DNA of 38,323 nucleotides, from assembly GCA_900552675.1 (NCBI GenBank), contig USAI01000014.1, positions 1-38,323 of the forward strand, given 5' to 3'. The notes under the pieces are model-generated. The model did no database searches. It worked only from the letters and a program-made list of their open reading frames with translations, and had not been told where the DNA came from. The position numbers were made by a program, and so were the translations under genes. The DNA comes from an uncultured Prevotella sp. (GTDB taxonomy: Bacteria > Bacteroidota > Bacteroidia > Bacteroidales > Bacteroidaceae). Shown here piece after piece: positions 1 through 7,031 of the stretch (position 1 is the stretch's first letter; each line of letters starts with the position of its first letter).

Positions 1-54
1 ACCACCGTGGTTATCTCTATGTAAAAACTCGGTTGGTGTGCCAATTATGGGCAT
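1..54 (-). CDS. Possible 5' end of a gene leaving the window
   Basis: On the minus strand an ATG at 54-52 opens a frame of 18 codons without stop to the window edge, reading MPIIGTPTEFLHRDNHGG. The first 87-bp repeat lies just upstream and supplies a TATCTTTG box at 78-71, 16 bases before the ATG, so a promoter is in place. The fragment is too short to name a family. The main doubt is that 18 open codons can arise by chance. Confidence 0.35.
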   Translation of the reverse strand, partial: MPIIGTPTEFLHRDNHGG

Positions 55-70
55 CTCTTGATGTTTTATG

Positions 71-157
71 CAAAGATAGTGCAAATCGAGAGCAGAATAT
101 CAAGCTTGCTTGAATATTTTGCCGAGATGCAGCCTATCTTATGCAAAGATAGTGCAA
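71..157. repeat. Dispersed 87-bp intergenic repeat, copy 1
   Basis: This stretch matches 37961-38047 over 87 bases with six mismatches and no gaps. It starts and ends with the same 15-mer, CAAAGATAGTGCAAA (71-85 and 144-158). Between these is a 58-base core holding a hairpin, TCAAGC-TT-GCTTGA (99-112), and an inverted repeat, CTATCTT/AAGATAG, formed by the core end and the right direct repeat. Read on the minus strand, each direct repeat is a TATCTTTG -7 box. I see no coding capacity. It resembles intergenic repeats I recall in other Bacteroidales genomes, which I could not check. Confidence 0.85.
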
Positions 158-203
158 ATTATTGAAAGCGAGAAATAAAATGCAAAGAAAAAGCAATAAA
201 AGA

Positions 204-235
204 TTTGGTATTATCAGCATAAAATTGTAGATTTG
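204..235 (+). promoter_or_regulatory. Promoter of the toxin-antitoxin operon
   Basis: TTTG at 204-207, a 20-base spacer and TAGATTTG at 228-235 match the Bacteroidetes -33/-7 consensus. Transcription would start near 242, leaving a leader of about 20 bases before the antitoxin ATG at 264. Confidence 0.65.
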
Positions 236-263
236 CATTATCATATAATAATAAATAAATATT

Positions 264-542
264 ATGAATACTGTAACATTAGACAATAACACCTATGGAC
301 TCGCTGCAAATTATGCGAATCTGCATAATGTCAGTATTTCTGATGCCGTGAAAGCTGGTATCCAAATGCTTGTAGGCAAGACAAACCAACAAAGCATCAA
401 AAACCATGTTCGCCCTATATCTGAACTTCATCCCAGTGTGCAGGCCCTAATTGGCATTGCAAGAAAAGATGGAGCACCAGAGATAAAGGATATCAACGGA
501 GAGACCATTATTGAAGAATATCTGACAGAAAAATACAAATAG
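264..542 (+). CDS. Putative antitoxin of a PIN-domain toxin-antitoxin pair
   Basis: A 92-residue acidic protein encoded two bases upstream of a PIN-domain toxin gene, the usual antitoxin-first order. The N-terminal half (about 1-35) looks like a small DNA-binding fold such as ribbon-helix-helix, with a strand MNTVTLDNNTYGLA followed by helices. The C-terminal half (about 55-92) is charged and probably wraps the toxin. Antitoxins of this kind block their toxin and repress their own promoter; that role is inferred from position and size, since the sequence has no decisive motif. The ATG sits in an A/T-rich context without a Shine-Dalgarno. This stretch is visibly more A/T-rich than the efflux genes that follow, as is common for mobile toxin-antitoxin modules. 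Confidence 0.7.
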   Translation: MNTVTLDNNTYGLAANYANLHNVSISDAVKAGIQMLVGKTNQQSIKNHVRPISELHPSVQALIGIARKDGAPEIKDINGETIIEEYLTEKYK

Positions 543-544
543 CC

Positions 545-955
545 ATGAAGGTCTTTGTAGATGCAAATGTTATACTTGACGTTTTAGATCAAAGAGAACA
601 ATTCTTTGAAGCAAGTAGTAATGTGCTTAGTTTGGGCGCTGAGCACAAAATTATTTTATTTACTACTGCCATGACCATGGCTACTTGTATCTATATTTTA
701 CGCAAGCCGTTAGGATATCAAGGAGCCATAAATTGCATCAACAGCCTAAAAGAATACATAAACATTTCCCCACTTACGCAATCAGAATTTGATAAGGCTT
801 TTTCAAAGCCAAGTCAAGATGCAGAAGACATGCTACAATATTATTCAGCAGTTTCTGCAAACTGCGATGTTGTTATAACAAGGAATGGCAAGCATTTCCC
901 TACCAATGGTTTACCAGTTTTGACACCAAAAGAATTTCTTGAAAGATATTTTTAG
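545..955 (+). CDS. PIN-domain toxin (VapC-like ribonuclease)
   Basis: A 136-residue protein filling a single PIN domain. The family cleaves RNA, often tRNA or rRNA, using a cluster of acidic residues that bind metal. Visible candidates are Asp6 in the opening VFVDANVILD strand, Glu94/Asp95 in the DAEDMLQYY helix and Asp108 in NCDVVITRN, followed by the typical N-x-KHF turn. Length is normal for the family. It starts two bases after the antitoxin stop, so the two are co-transcribed and probably translationally coupled. It could be an orphan chromosomal PIN nuclease, but the partner makes a type II module much more likely. The cognate RNA target cannot be told from sequence. Confidence 0.85.
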   Translation: MKVFVDANVILDVLDQREQFFEASSNVLSLGAEHKIILFTTAMTMATCIYILRKPLGYQGAINCINSLKEYINISPLTQSEFDKAFSKPSQDAEDMLQYYSAVSANCDVVITRNGKHFPTNGLPVLTPKEFLERYF

Positions 956-1165
956 GTATCTTCATTCTTCAGCTTTTTACGCTACAAAAGCATCATAACA
1001 AACATTATTCTATATTTATCTTATGTCAGAACTTCAACAAAAGTGCTGACAAGGATATTTTATTCTATACACTTATCCTTTACAAAACCTCGAACCTTTC
1101 ACCCTTCCTCTTATCGAAAAACCTACAAAGAGAAAATATGAACAACTTGTGATATTAAATGAATA

Positions 1166-1195
1166 TTGATAGACAGTGATAAATCAGTAACTTTG
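1166..1195 (+). promoter_or_regulatory. Promoter of the efflux operon
   Basis: ATTG ending at 1168, a 19-base spacer and a perfect TAACTTTG at 1188-1195 lie 22 bases before the tolC-like ATG. The rest of the 262-base gap from 956 is A/T-rich and shows no other feature. Confidence 0.7.
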
Positions 1196-1217
1196 CAGCC
1201 GAAACATTAATAAAGGT

Positions 1218-2540
1218 ATGAAGAAAATATTGTTCACATTTGCCTTGACCTTGTTTGCAGGCTACGCGATGGCTCAAGAAACATTGTCATTGGCCCAATG
1301 CCTTCAGATGGGCATTGACCGTAACCTCTCGTTAAAGACCTACGAGGGCAATGTGCTGAAAGGCAAGCACAACATTAGCGAGAACCGCGCCCGCCTGTTG
1401 CCTCAGATAAACATTGGTGCAGGCCTTAACGACAACTTTACTCCGCCCGTATCAGTGACCGATGGCTCGGCCTATGGCAAGCCCTACAACGTTACCAAGA
1501 CGTTGCAGTACAACTCGTCGGCCAGCGTTCAGTTTCAAATGCCGCTTTACAACCAAACAGCGCTCACTGCTGTCGACATTGCCAAGACTCTTGCCCAGCT
1601 AAACACCCTTTCGTATGGCAAGGCCAAGGAAGACCTCATCATGCAGATAAGCAAGATGTATTATCTGGCCCAAAACACTGAAGAACAGATAGCCATTATC
1701 AAAGACAACATTAAGCGCCTTGAAGAGCTGGGCAACATTACGAAAGCCTTCCACGACAACGACATGGCGCTGGGCGTTGATGTAAAGCGCGTTGACGTAA
1801 ACCTTGAGAACCTGAGAGTGCAGTATGACAACGCCAAGGCCATGCTGGTGCAACAGTATAACATGCTGAAATACATCATCGACTATCCCGCCGAGAAAGA
1901 CATCATGGTAGAGAAGCCCAACATGGACGACATAAACCTGGCTGCACTAACGGGTTTGAACGAAAACCAGTATGAGCTGCAGTTGCTGAGAAAGCAGCAA
2001 ACACTGGCCGAGCAGCAAAAGAAGTTGGCCAAGAGTGGCTACCTGCCCTCGCTGGCCCTTACAGGCAACTGGACCTATACGGCCTTTACCGACAACTTTA
2101 AAAACTGGTTCCACTCGGGCGAGTCGAACCACTGGTATAAGTCGAACGGCATAGGCATCTCGCTGCGCATCCCCGTGTTTGATGGTTTCGAGAAGCGTTC
2201 GAAGATAAGAAAGGCACAGGTAGATGTTGACAATGCCAAGCTGTCGTATGAAAACGCCCTGAAGGGCATGCAGACCCAATATGCCAACGCCCTGAACGAC
2301 TTGGCCAACAACCAGCGTAACTTCAGTAAGCAGCGCGACAACTACCTCTTGGCCGAAGACATATATAAGGTTACGAGCGAGCGTTATCGCGAGGGCATAG
2401 CCTCGATGACCGAGGTGCTGCAAGACGAGATGAGCATGAGCAGTGCCCAAAACAATTATCTCACCGCTCACTACAACTATCAGGTGTCGAACCTCACACT
2501 GCTGAAACTGACAGGCCAGCTTGAGAAGTTGACAAAGTAG
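1218..2540 (+). CDS. TolC-family outer membrane efflux channel
   Basis: A 440-residue outer membrane factor. A signal peptide (MKKILFTFALTLFAGYAMAQ) is followed by two related halves rich in long helices, the TolC pattern of a periplasmic alpha-barrel with short beta-barrel strands in between. Conserved touches are the N-terminal LSLAQCLQMGIDRNLSL helix, the Y-LPSLALTGNWTY strand at mid-protein and GISLRIPVFDGFEKRSKIRKAQ before the second helix pair. It forms the exit duct for the adaptor and the 14-helix pump encoded next, within one operon. The substrate is unknown; EmrAB-type pumps usually export hydrophobic drugs or bile-like compounds. The start is set by the signal peptide and by the promoter 22 bases upstream. 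Confidence 0.93.
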   Translation: MKKILFTFALTLFAGYAMAQETLSLAQCLQMGIDRNLSLKTYEGNVLKGKHNISENRARLLPQINIGAGLNDNFTPPVSVTDGSAYGKPYNVTKTLQYNSSASVQFQMPLYNQTALTAVDIAKTLAQLNTLSYGKAKEDLIMQISKMYYLAQNTEEQIAIIKDNIKRLEELGNITKAFHDNDMALGVDVKRVDVNLENLRVQYDNAKAMLVQQYNMLKYIIDYPAEKDIMVEKPNMDDINLAALTGLNENQYELQLLRKQQTLAEQQKKLAKSGYLPSLALTGNWTYTAFTDNFKNWFHSGESNHWYKSNGIGISLRIPVFDGFEKRSKIRKAQVDVDNAKLSYENALKGMQTQYANALNDLANNQRNFSKQRDNYLLAEDIYKVTSERYREGIASMTEVLQDEMSMSSAQNNYLTAHYNYQVSNLTLLKLTGQLEKLTK

Positions 2541-2583
2541 TATTTAGCATTTATTTTTGAATTGTAATAAATTGAAATCAACA

Positions 2584-3744
2584 ATGGAAACAAATAATAA
2601 CAACACCCCCAATAACACCAATAACACCAACAACCCCAATAACCCCAACAACCCCAACAACAGCGACAATACACAGTCGACCCACGAGTTAACCGCCAAG
2701 CAGCTCAAGCGCCAGCGCATACGCCAGATGATAGTAAGCCTCATAGGTGTGGCCATTTTGGTGTGGGGCATTGCCAAGATAGTGTGTATGTTTCTCGACT
2801 ATAAGAGCAACGAGAAGAGCGACGACGCGCAGGTAGAGCAGTATATCTCGCCCGTAAACATGCGCGCCTCAGGTTACATTAAGAAGATATATTTTAAAGA
2901 GCACCAAGATGTAAAGAAGGGCGACACCCTGCTGGTGCTTGACGATCGCGAATATCGCATACGCGTGATGGAGGCCGAGGCAGCCCTGAAAGACGCTATG
3001 GCAGGAGCCAACGTGGTAGACGCCTCGCTGCAAACCACCCAGACCTCAGCCACCGTGTATGAGGCTTCTATTGCCGAGATAGAGATACGCCTGGCCAAAC
3101 TGGAGAAAGACCGCCAACGCTACCAAAACCTGGTGCAGCGCCAAGCCGCCACACCCATACAGCTGGAACAGATTGAAACCGAATATAAGGCCACCAAGAA
3201 GAAGCTCGACGCTGTGCGCCGCCAGCAAAAGGCAGCCTTCTCGGGCGTAAACGAGGTGCAGACCCGCAAGAAGAACACCGCTGCCGCCATTGAGCGAGCA
3301 CAGGCCGCCCTTGAGATGGCCAAGCTGAACCTGTCTTACTGCGTGGTAACGGCTCCGTGCGATGGCAAGCTGGGCCGCCGTGCCCTTGAAGAAGGCCAGG
3401 CTGTAAATGCAGGCCAAACCATTACCTACATTATGCCCGACACCCAAAAGTGGGTGATAGCCAACTATAAGGAAACACAGGTAGAGAAGCTGTATGTAGG
3501 CCAAAAGGTGCTGATGACCGTCGACGCCATCGATGGCCGCGAGTTTGAGGGTCGCATCTCGGCCATCTCAGGTGCCACAGGTTCAAAATATTCGCTCGTT
3601 CCCACCGACAATTCGGCTGGCAACTTTGTAAAGATACAGCAACGTGTGCCCGTAAGAATTGAGTTTGAAGGATTATCAAAAGAAGACAATGACAAACTGG
3701 CTGCCGGCATGATGGTGGTAGTCAAGGCTCAGCTCAAGAAATGA
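2584..3744 (+). CDS. HlyD/EmrA-type membrane fusion protein
   Basis: The periplasmic adaptor of the efflux system, 386 residues from ATG 2584 (a TTG nine codons upstream is possible but less likely). Order of parts: an Asn/Pro-rich cytoplasmic tail (about 3-35), one membrane anchor (about 47-70, MIVSLIGVAILVWGIAKIV), a first lipoyl half (YISPVNMRASGYIKKIYFKE), a long coiled coil of two helices (about 125-240), the second lipoyl half (LSYCVVTAPCDGKLGRRALEEGQ), and a beta-barrel domain to the end. Its last four bases overlap the pump start (ATGA), so translation of the two is coupled. The tail is encoded by a 9-bp tandem repeat (2611-2664) that may vary in length between strains. Confidence 0.93.
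   Translation: METNNNNTPNNTNNTNNPNNPNNPNNSDNTQSTHELTAKQLKRQRIRQMIVSLIGVAILVWGIAKIVCMFLDYKSNEKSDDAQVEQYISPVNMRASGYIKKIYFKEHQDVKKGDTLLVLDDREYRIRVMEAEAALKDAMAGANVVDASLQTTQTSATVYEASIAEIEIRLAKLEKDRQRYQNLVQRQAATPIQLEQIETEYKATKKKLDAVRRQQKAAFSGVNEVQTRKKNTAAAIERAQAALEMAKLNLSYCVVTAPCDGKLGRRALEEGQAVNAGQTITYIMPDTQKWVIANYKETQVEKLYVGQKVLMTVDAIDGREFEGRISAISGATGSKYSLVPTDNSAGNFVKIQQRVPVRIEFEGLSKEDNDKLAAGMMVVVKAQLKK
2611..2664 (+). repeat. In-frame 9-bp tandem repeat encoding Asn-Asn-Thr/Pro
   Basis: Six consecutive 9-base units of the form AAYAACMCC encode NNT, NNT, NNP, NNP, NNP and NNS in the cytoplasmic tail of the adaptor. Units differ at silent third positions and at the Thr/Pro codon. Gain or loss of a unit keeps the frame. 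Confidence 0.85.
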
Positions 3745-5438
3745 TACAAGCAGAAATTTATACAGCAGTGTCAGAAAAGCTGCCGAAGAATTTTCCGTTC
3801 TACAACTGGGTGCCCAAACCTCTTGGCATCATCTTTCTTGTCTTACTTTTCATACCTATCATGACCGTGAGCGGTGCCTACACCGTGAACAGCAGTGAGA
3901 TGGTGGGAGGACTTGGCATCCAGTCAGAACATATTGCCTTCATCAGCTTTGTCACCTCTATCGGCATGGCGGCGTTCTCGCCGTTCTTCTACTCGCTGGT
4001 ATGTGTGCGCCGCCAAAAAATGATGAGCCTCGTGGGCTTCTCAATCTTGGCTGTGCAGAGCTATGTGTGTGCCAAGACCGACAGCATGTTTGTGCTGGCA
4101 CTGAACAGCCTGGTGATGGGATTTGTGCGCCAAACGCTGCTCATGTGCAACCTCTTCACCCTGATTAAGTATGGCTTCGGCATTGAGGCCACGCGCAACG
4201 TTACCCCTGGCAACGAGCCTACCGACGAGAAGGGATGGGATGCCCTCGACACTGAGAAGAAAGCCAGCCAGCCCATCATCTATTTCTTCTTTATGTTGCT
4301 GGGCCAGATAGGCACATGGCTCACCGCATGGTTTGCTTATAAGTATCAGTGGCAGATGGTTTACTATGCCATGCTGGGCGCCATACTGGTAGCCATACTT
4401 ATCACCCTGCTGTGCATGCCCTACAACCCCTACCCCACCAAGCGTTCGCCGCTGTCGTTCTCAAAGTTTGGCAATGTGGTGGTGTTCTGCCTCATGTGCT
4501 GCTCGTTCAGCTACATTATGGTGTATGGCAAGGTGTACGACTGGTACGACGATGCCTCAATATGTTGGGCCACGGTTATCTGTGTGGTCTCAACCCTGCT
4601 CTTTGTCTACCTTGAAAAGACGCGCCGCTCGCCCTATTTCATGCTCAAGGCCTTTAAGTCGCGCAGCATACAGGGTGGCATTTTGCTGTTCATCGCGCTG
4701 ATGATATGCAACTCGAGCTCTATGCTGGTCAACATATTTGTGGGCGTGGGTATGAAAACCGAAAACATACAGGTGGCCGCGCTGGGCAACTGGGTGCTGC
4801 TGGGCTACTTTTTAGGTCTTATCACCATCCTTCTGCTCAACAACAAGGGCGTACACTTCAAGTGGTTCTTCGCTCTGGGCTTCATACTGATAGGTGCCGC
4901 ATCGCTGTTTATGTATTTTGAGGTGCAAACTGATGGTATGTTTGAACGCATGAAGTGGCCTGTGGTGATACGTGCTTATGGCATGATGCTGCTCTACTCG
5001 CTCATTGCCGTATATGCCAACCAGCGTATGCCCTACAAGCTGCTGTCAACCTGGGTGTGCATCATGCTCACCGTGCGTATGGTTATTGCGCCCAGCATAG
5101 GCTCGGCCATCTACCAAAACGTGTTTCAGTATAGACAGCAATACTACATCACACGCTATGCCCACGACTACGACCGCACAAACATTGAAACGGCCAGCAC
5201 CTACGACATGACGGCACGTGGCATGCAGTATCAGGGCAAGAGCGAAACCGAGGCGCAACACATGGCAGCCATGTCTACCAAAGGCAAGGTGCAGGTGCAA
5301 GCCACACTGTCGGCCATCAAAGAACTGTCAGGCTGGACCATCTACGCCTGCATTATCTTTGCGGGCATCATGCTGGTGGTGCCTTGGCCCAAGCGCGATA
5401 TATCGAAAGATACAAAAGAGTGGTATGTTCTTTATTAG
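3741..5438 (+). CDS. EmrB/DHA2-type 14-helix MFS drug exporter
   Basis: The inner-membrane pump, 565 residues. Hydrophobic segments spread over the whole length fit the 14-helix DHA2 layout. The first is KPLGIIFLVLLFIPIMTVSGAYTV (about 27-50) and the last WTIYACIIFAGIMLVV near the C-terminus. A soluble stretch around 155-180 (EATRNVTPGNEPTDEKGWDAL) and one around 465-520 are larger than in EmrB of E. coli, a common trait of Bacteroidetes members. Proton-driven export with the adjacent adaptor and TolC-like channel is inferred from the operon. It overlaps the adaptor stop by four bases. Its stop codon runs straight into four GTTGACRA octamers, and a strong terminator follows at 5567-5608. Confidence 0.92.
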   Translation: MIQAEIYTAVSEKLPKNFPFYNWVPKPLGIIFLVLLFIPIMTVSGAYTVNSSEMVGGLGIQSEHIAFISFVTSIGMAAFSPFFYSLVCVRRQKMMSLVGFSILAVQSYVCAKTDSMFVLALNSLVMGFVRQTLLMCNLFTLIKYGFGIEATRNVTPGNEPTDEKGWDALDTEKKASQPIIYFFFMLLGQIGTWLTAWFAYKYQWQMVYYAMLGAILVAILITLLCMPYNPYPTKRSPLSFSKFGNVVVFCLMCCSFSYIMVYGKVYDWYDDASICWATVICVVSTLLFVYLEKTRRSPYFMLKAFKSRSIQGGILLFIALMICNSSSMLVNIFVGVGMKTENIQVAALGNWVLLGYFLGLITILLLNNKGVHFKWFFALGFILIGAASLFMYFEVQTDGMFERMKWPVVIRAYGMMLLYSLIAVYANQRMPYKLLSTWVCIMLTVRMVIAPSIGSAIYQNVFQYRQQYYITRYAHDYDRTNIETASTYDMTARGMQYQGKSETEAQHMAAMSTKGKVQVQATLSAIKELSGWTIYACIIFAGIMLVVPWPKRDISKDTKEWYVLY

Positions 5439-5469
5439 TTGACGAGTTGACAAGTTGACGAGTTGACAA
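5438..5469 (+). repeat. Four tandem octamers, GTTGACRA, after the pump stop
   Basis: GTTGACGA and GTTGACAA alternate four times, beginning on the last base of the pump stop codon. The same octamer is repeated four times at 32825-32856. Function unknown. Confidence 0.85.
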
Positions 5470-5566
5470 GGAGATTAGCTTATTTCACTTACTATCCAAT
5501 CATAACAAAACGATAATCAGAAACAAGCATAAGAAAACCCAAAACAACCATAAGAGTAATAATTGC

Positions 5567-5608
5567 AAAGAGGGTATGCTCATTTTTCGCGCATACCCTC
5601 TTTTTTTT
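5567..5608 (+). terminator. Terminator of the efflux operon
   Basis: A perfect 13-base stem, AAAGAGGGTATGC (5567-5579) with GCATACCCTCTTT (5591-5603), an 11-base loop, and a run of eight T from 5601. It closes the tolC-emrA-emrB-like operon. Confidence 0.93.
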
Positions 5609-5618
5609 GTCTGCCGCC

Positions 5619-5649
5619 TTTGCCATCATGATTTTTTTTGCTAACTTCG
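5619..5649 (+). promoter_or_regulatory. Promoter of the AraC-type regulator gene
   Basis: TTTG (5619-5622), a 19-base spacer and TAACTTCG (5642-5649, one mismatch to TAnnTTTG) precede the ATG at 5685. It lies after the efflux terminator, so the regulator is transcribed separately. Confidence 0.6.
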
Positions 5650-5684
5650 CCCTAAATACGTTTTTACTACCCACTATATAAACA

Positions 5685-6569
5685 ATGAAGAACAGTAACG
5701 ATGGCATAGGCCTTCTTGAACAGCAGATGGCAAACGACGAAGAGGTGTGCTGCTCATACGGCAACATTACCGCTTTTCCAGAAACCTTTTTCGACAACTT
5801 TCGCGTTGCCGACATCGGCCTTATTGTATGCGTTAAAGGGCATTTCACCCTCAGTTGCGAGGGCACCGAATATGATGTGCACAACGACGAAACGGCTTTT
5901 TTCTCGCGCGGCATCTACTTCTCTATCACCAGCCATAGCGCCGACTGCTCGATCATTATCATTCATTACCGCATCGACTCTATCCGAAACATACTGGGCA
6001 GCACCGTGGTGGGCATGAAATTTCTTGAGATGAACAACCCCAAGAAATGCTGGGTGATGCACACTGGCCACGAGGCCGAGCTGGCAAAATACTCGGAACT
6101 GCTGGCTGCAAAGGGCCATCACAACAACGCCTTTGCCGCCTACGAGCACAAGCTGCTGCTGTTATCGCTCACCTATAGGCTGTGCAGCATCTTCAGTAGC
6201 CTGTCGAACAACATCGACAACGCCTCAAACCGAAAGATGGAGATATACATCGAGCTGATACAGCTTATCGATAAGCACTATACCCACGAGCGTGGCGTGC
6301 GTTTTTATGCCGACAAGCTGTGCCTCTCGGCCAAATATCTCACCTCGCTGGTGAAGTCGATATCGGGCAACACGGTGCAACAACTGGTGTTTAAGGCCAT
6401 CGTCAAGAAAGCCATATTCCTGGTAACCTCTACCGATAAAAGCATTAAAGAGATATCCGACTATCTTAACTTTCCCAACGCCTCGGCTTTTGGCACCTTC
6501 TTTAAAAAACAGGTGGGCATGTCGCCCATCAACTATCGCGAGAAAGAAACAAAGGGCACCATTTCGTGA
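5685..6569 (+). CDS. AraC-family transcriptional regulator
   Basis: A 294-residue regulator. The N-terminal part (about 20-170) looks like a cupin-type sensor (GLIVCVKGHFTLSCEGTEYD, then AFFSRGIYFSI). The C-terminal part (about 190-290) is the paired helix-turn-helix DNA-binding domain: first HTH around VRFYADKLCLSAKYLTSLVK, second around SIKEISDYLNFPNASAFGTF, ending in the family hallmark FKKQVGMSPINYRE. Its place right after the efflux operon, same strand, suggests it controls that operon or responds to its substrate; this is inference. It has its own promoter. The ATG at 5685 is chosen because it leads into the sensor domain and follows the promoter at a normal distance. Confidence 0.9.
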   Translation: MKNSNDGIGLLEQQMANDEEVCCSYGNITAFPETFFDNFRVADIGLIVCVKGHFTLSCEGTEYDVHNDETAFFSRGIYFSITSHSADCSIIIIHYRIDSIRNILGSTVVGMKFLEMNNPKKCWVMHTGHEAELAKYSELLAAKGHHNNAFAAYEHKLLLLSLTYRLCSIFSSLSNNIDNASNRKMEIYIELIQLIDKHYTHERGVRFYADKLCLSAKYLTSLVKSISGNTVQQLVFKAIVKKAIFLVTSTDKSIKEISDYLNFPNASAFGTFFKKQVGMSPINYREKETKGTIS

Positions 6570-6675
6570 TAGGGTTTAACTGTTTATACATTATAAACGG
6601 TTTTAAACCAAGCAAAAAGTCTTTTTACCACTGGTTTTGCCTCACACTGCAGGCTGAAAGGCATCATATCAGCAC

Positions 6676-6830
6676 AGTACTTGGTATGAAGTATTGCAGT
6701 ACTTTGCATGAGATTACTCCAGTACTTTGCACGAGATTACTCCAGTACTTTGCATGAGATTACTGCAGTACTTGGCCGAGATTACTCCAGTACTTGGCCG
6801 AGATTACTGCAGTACTTGCGGCAAGTACTA
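6676..6830. repeat. Tandem array of 22/23-bp units containing AGTACT
   Basis: Seven units begin at 6676, 6698, 6721, 6744, 6767, 6789 and 6811. Most read AGTACTTTGCATGAGATTAC plus TCC or TGC. The middle units have 23 bases, the fifth and sixth 22 (TTGGCC in place of TTTGCAT). The last turns into a 19-base near-palindrome, AGTACTTGC-G-GCAAGTACT (6811-6829). The array sits in the 462-base gap between the AraC gene and ilvC. There are no spacers of independent sequence, so it is not CRISPR, and no convincing ORF explains it. Confidence 0.9.
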
Positions 6831-6893
6831 ACCCAGTATGCTTAAGATAGCCGTTATTACCGCTGCTTGACAAAAAACGTATGAGGGTATAAA

Positions 6894-6929
6894 CAAAAAA
6901 AGTGTGCTATCCTTTACAGGAGAGCACAC
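6894..6929 (-). terminator. Terminator of ilvC
   Basis: On the minus strand GTGTGCT (6929-6923) pairs with AGCACAC (6908-6902), with a further short CCT/AGG pairing inside, followed by a run of T (6901-6894). It lies about 100 bases after the ilvC stop. Confidence 0.75.
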
Positions 6930-7031
6930 CTTATAATAAGTGTAAACTTAAAAGTGTTCGGTTTAAATGGGCGCTTCTTGTTGTATCATTTATCCACCAG
7001 AAGCACCAAATGTAGCGAACACGTAGTTTTT

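Noticed and set aside
2480..2777. Minus-strand frames rich in Trp, Cys and Leu opposite the adaptor gene start
   Set aside because: They are antisense of the Asn/Pro 9-bp repeats; repetitive composition alone keeps them open.
6566..6757. 63-codon open frame overlapping the AraC gene stop
   Set aside because: It runs into the tandem array, has no family resemblance and no promoter, and its codons simply follow the repeat sequence.
6676..6830. Regular repeats downstream of the AraC gene as CRISPR
   Set aside because: No unique spacers; adjacent units are nearly identical over their whole length and no cas genes are near.
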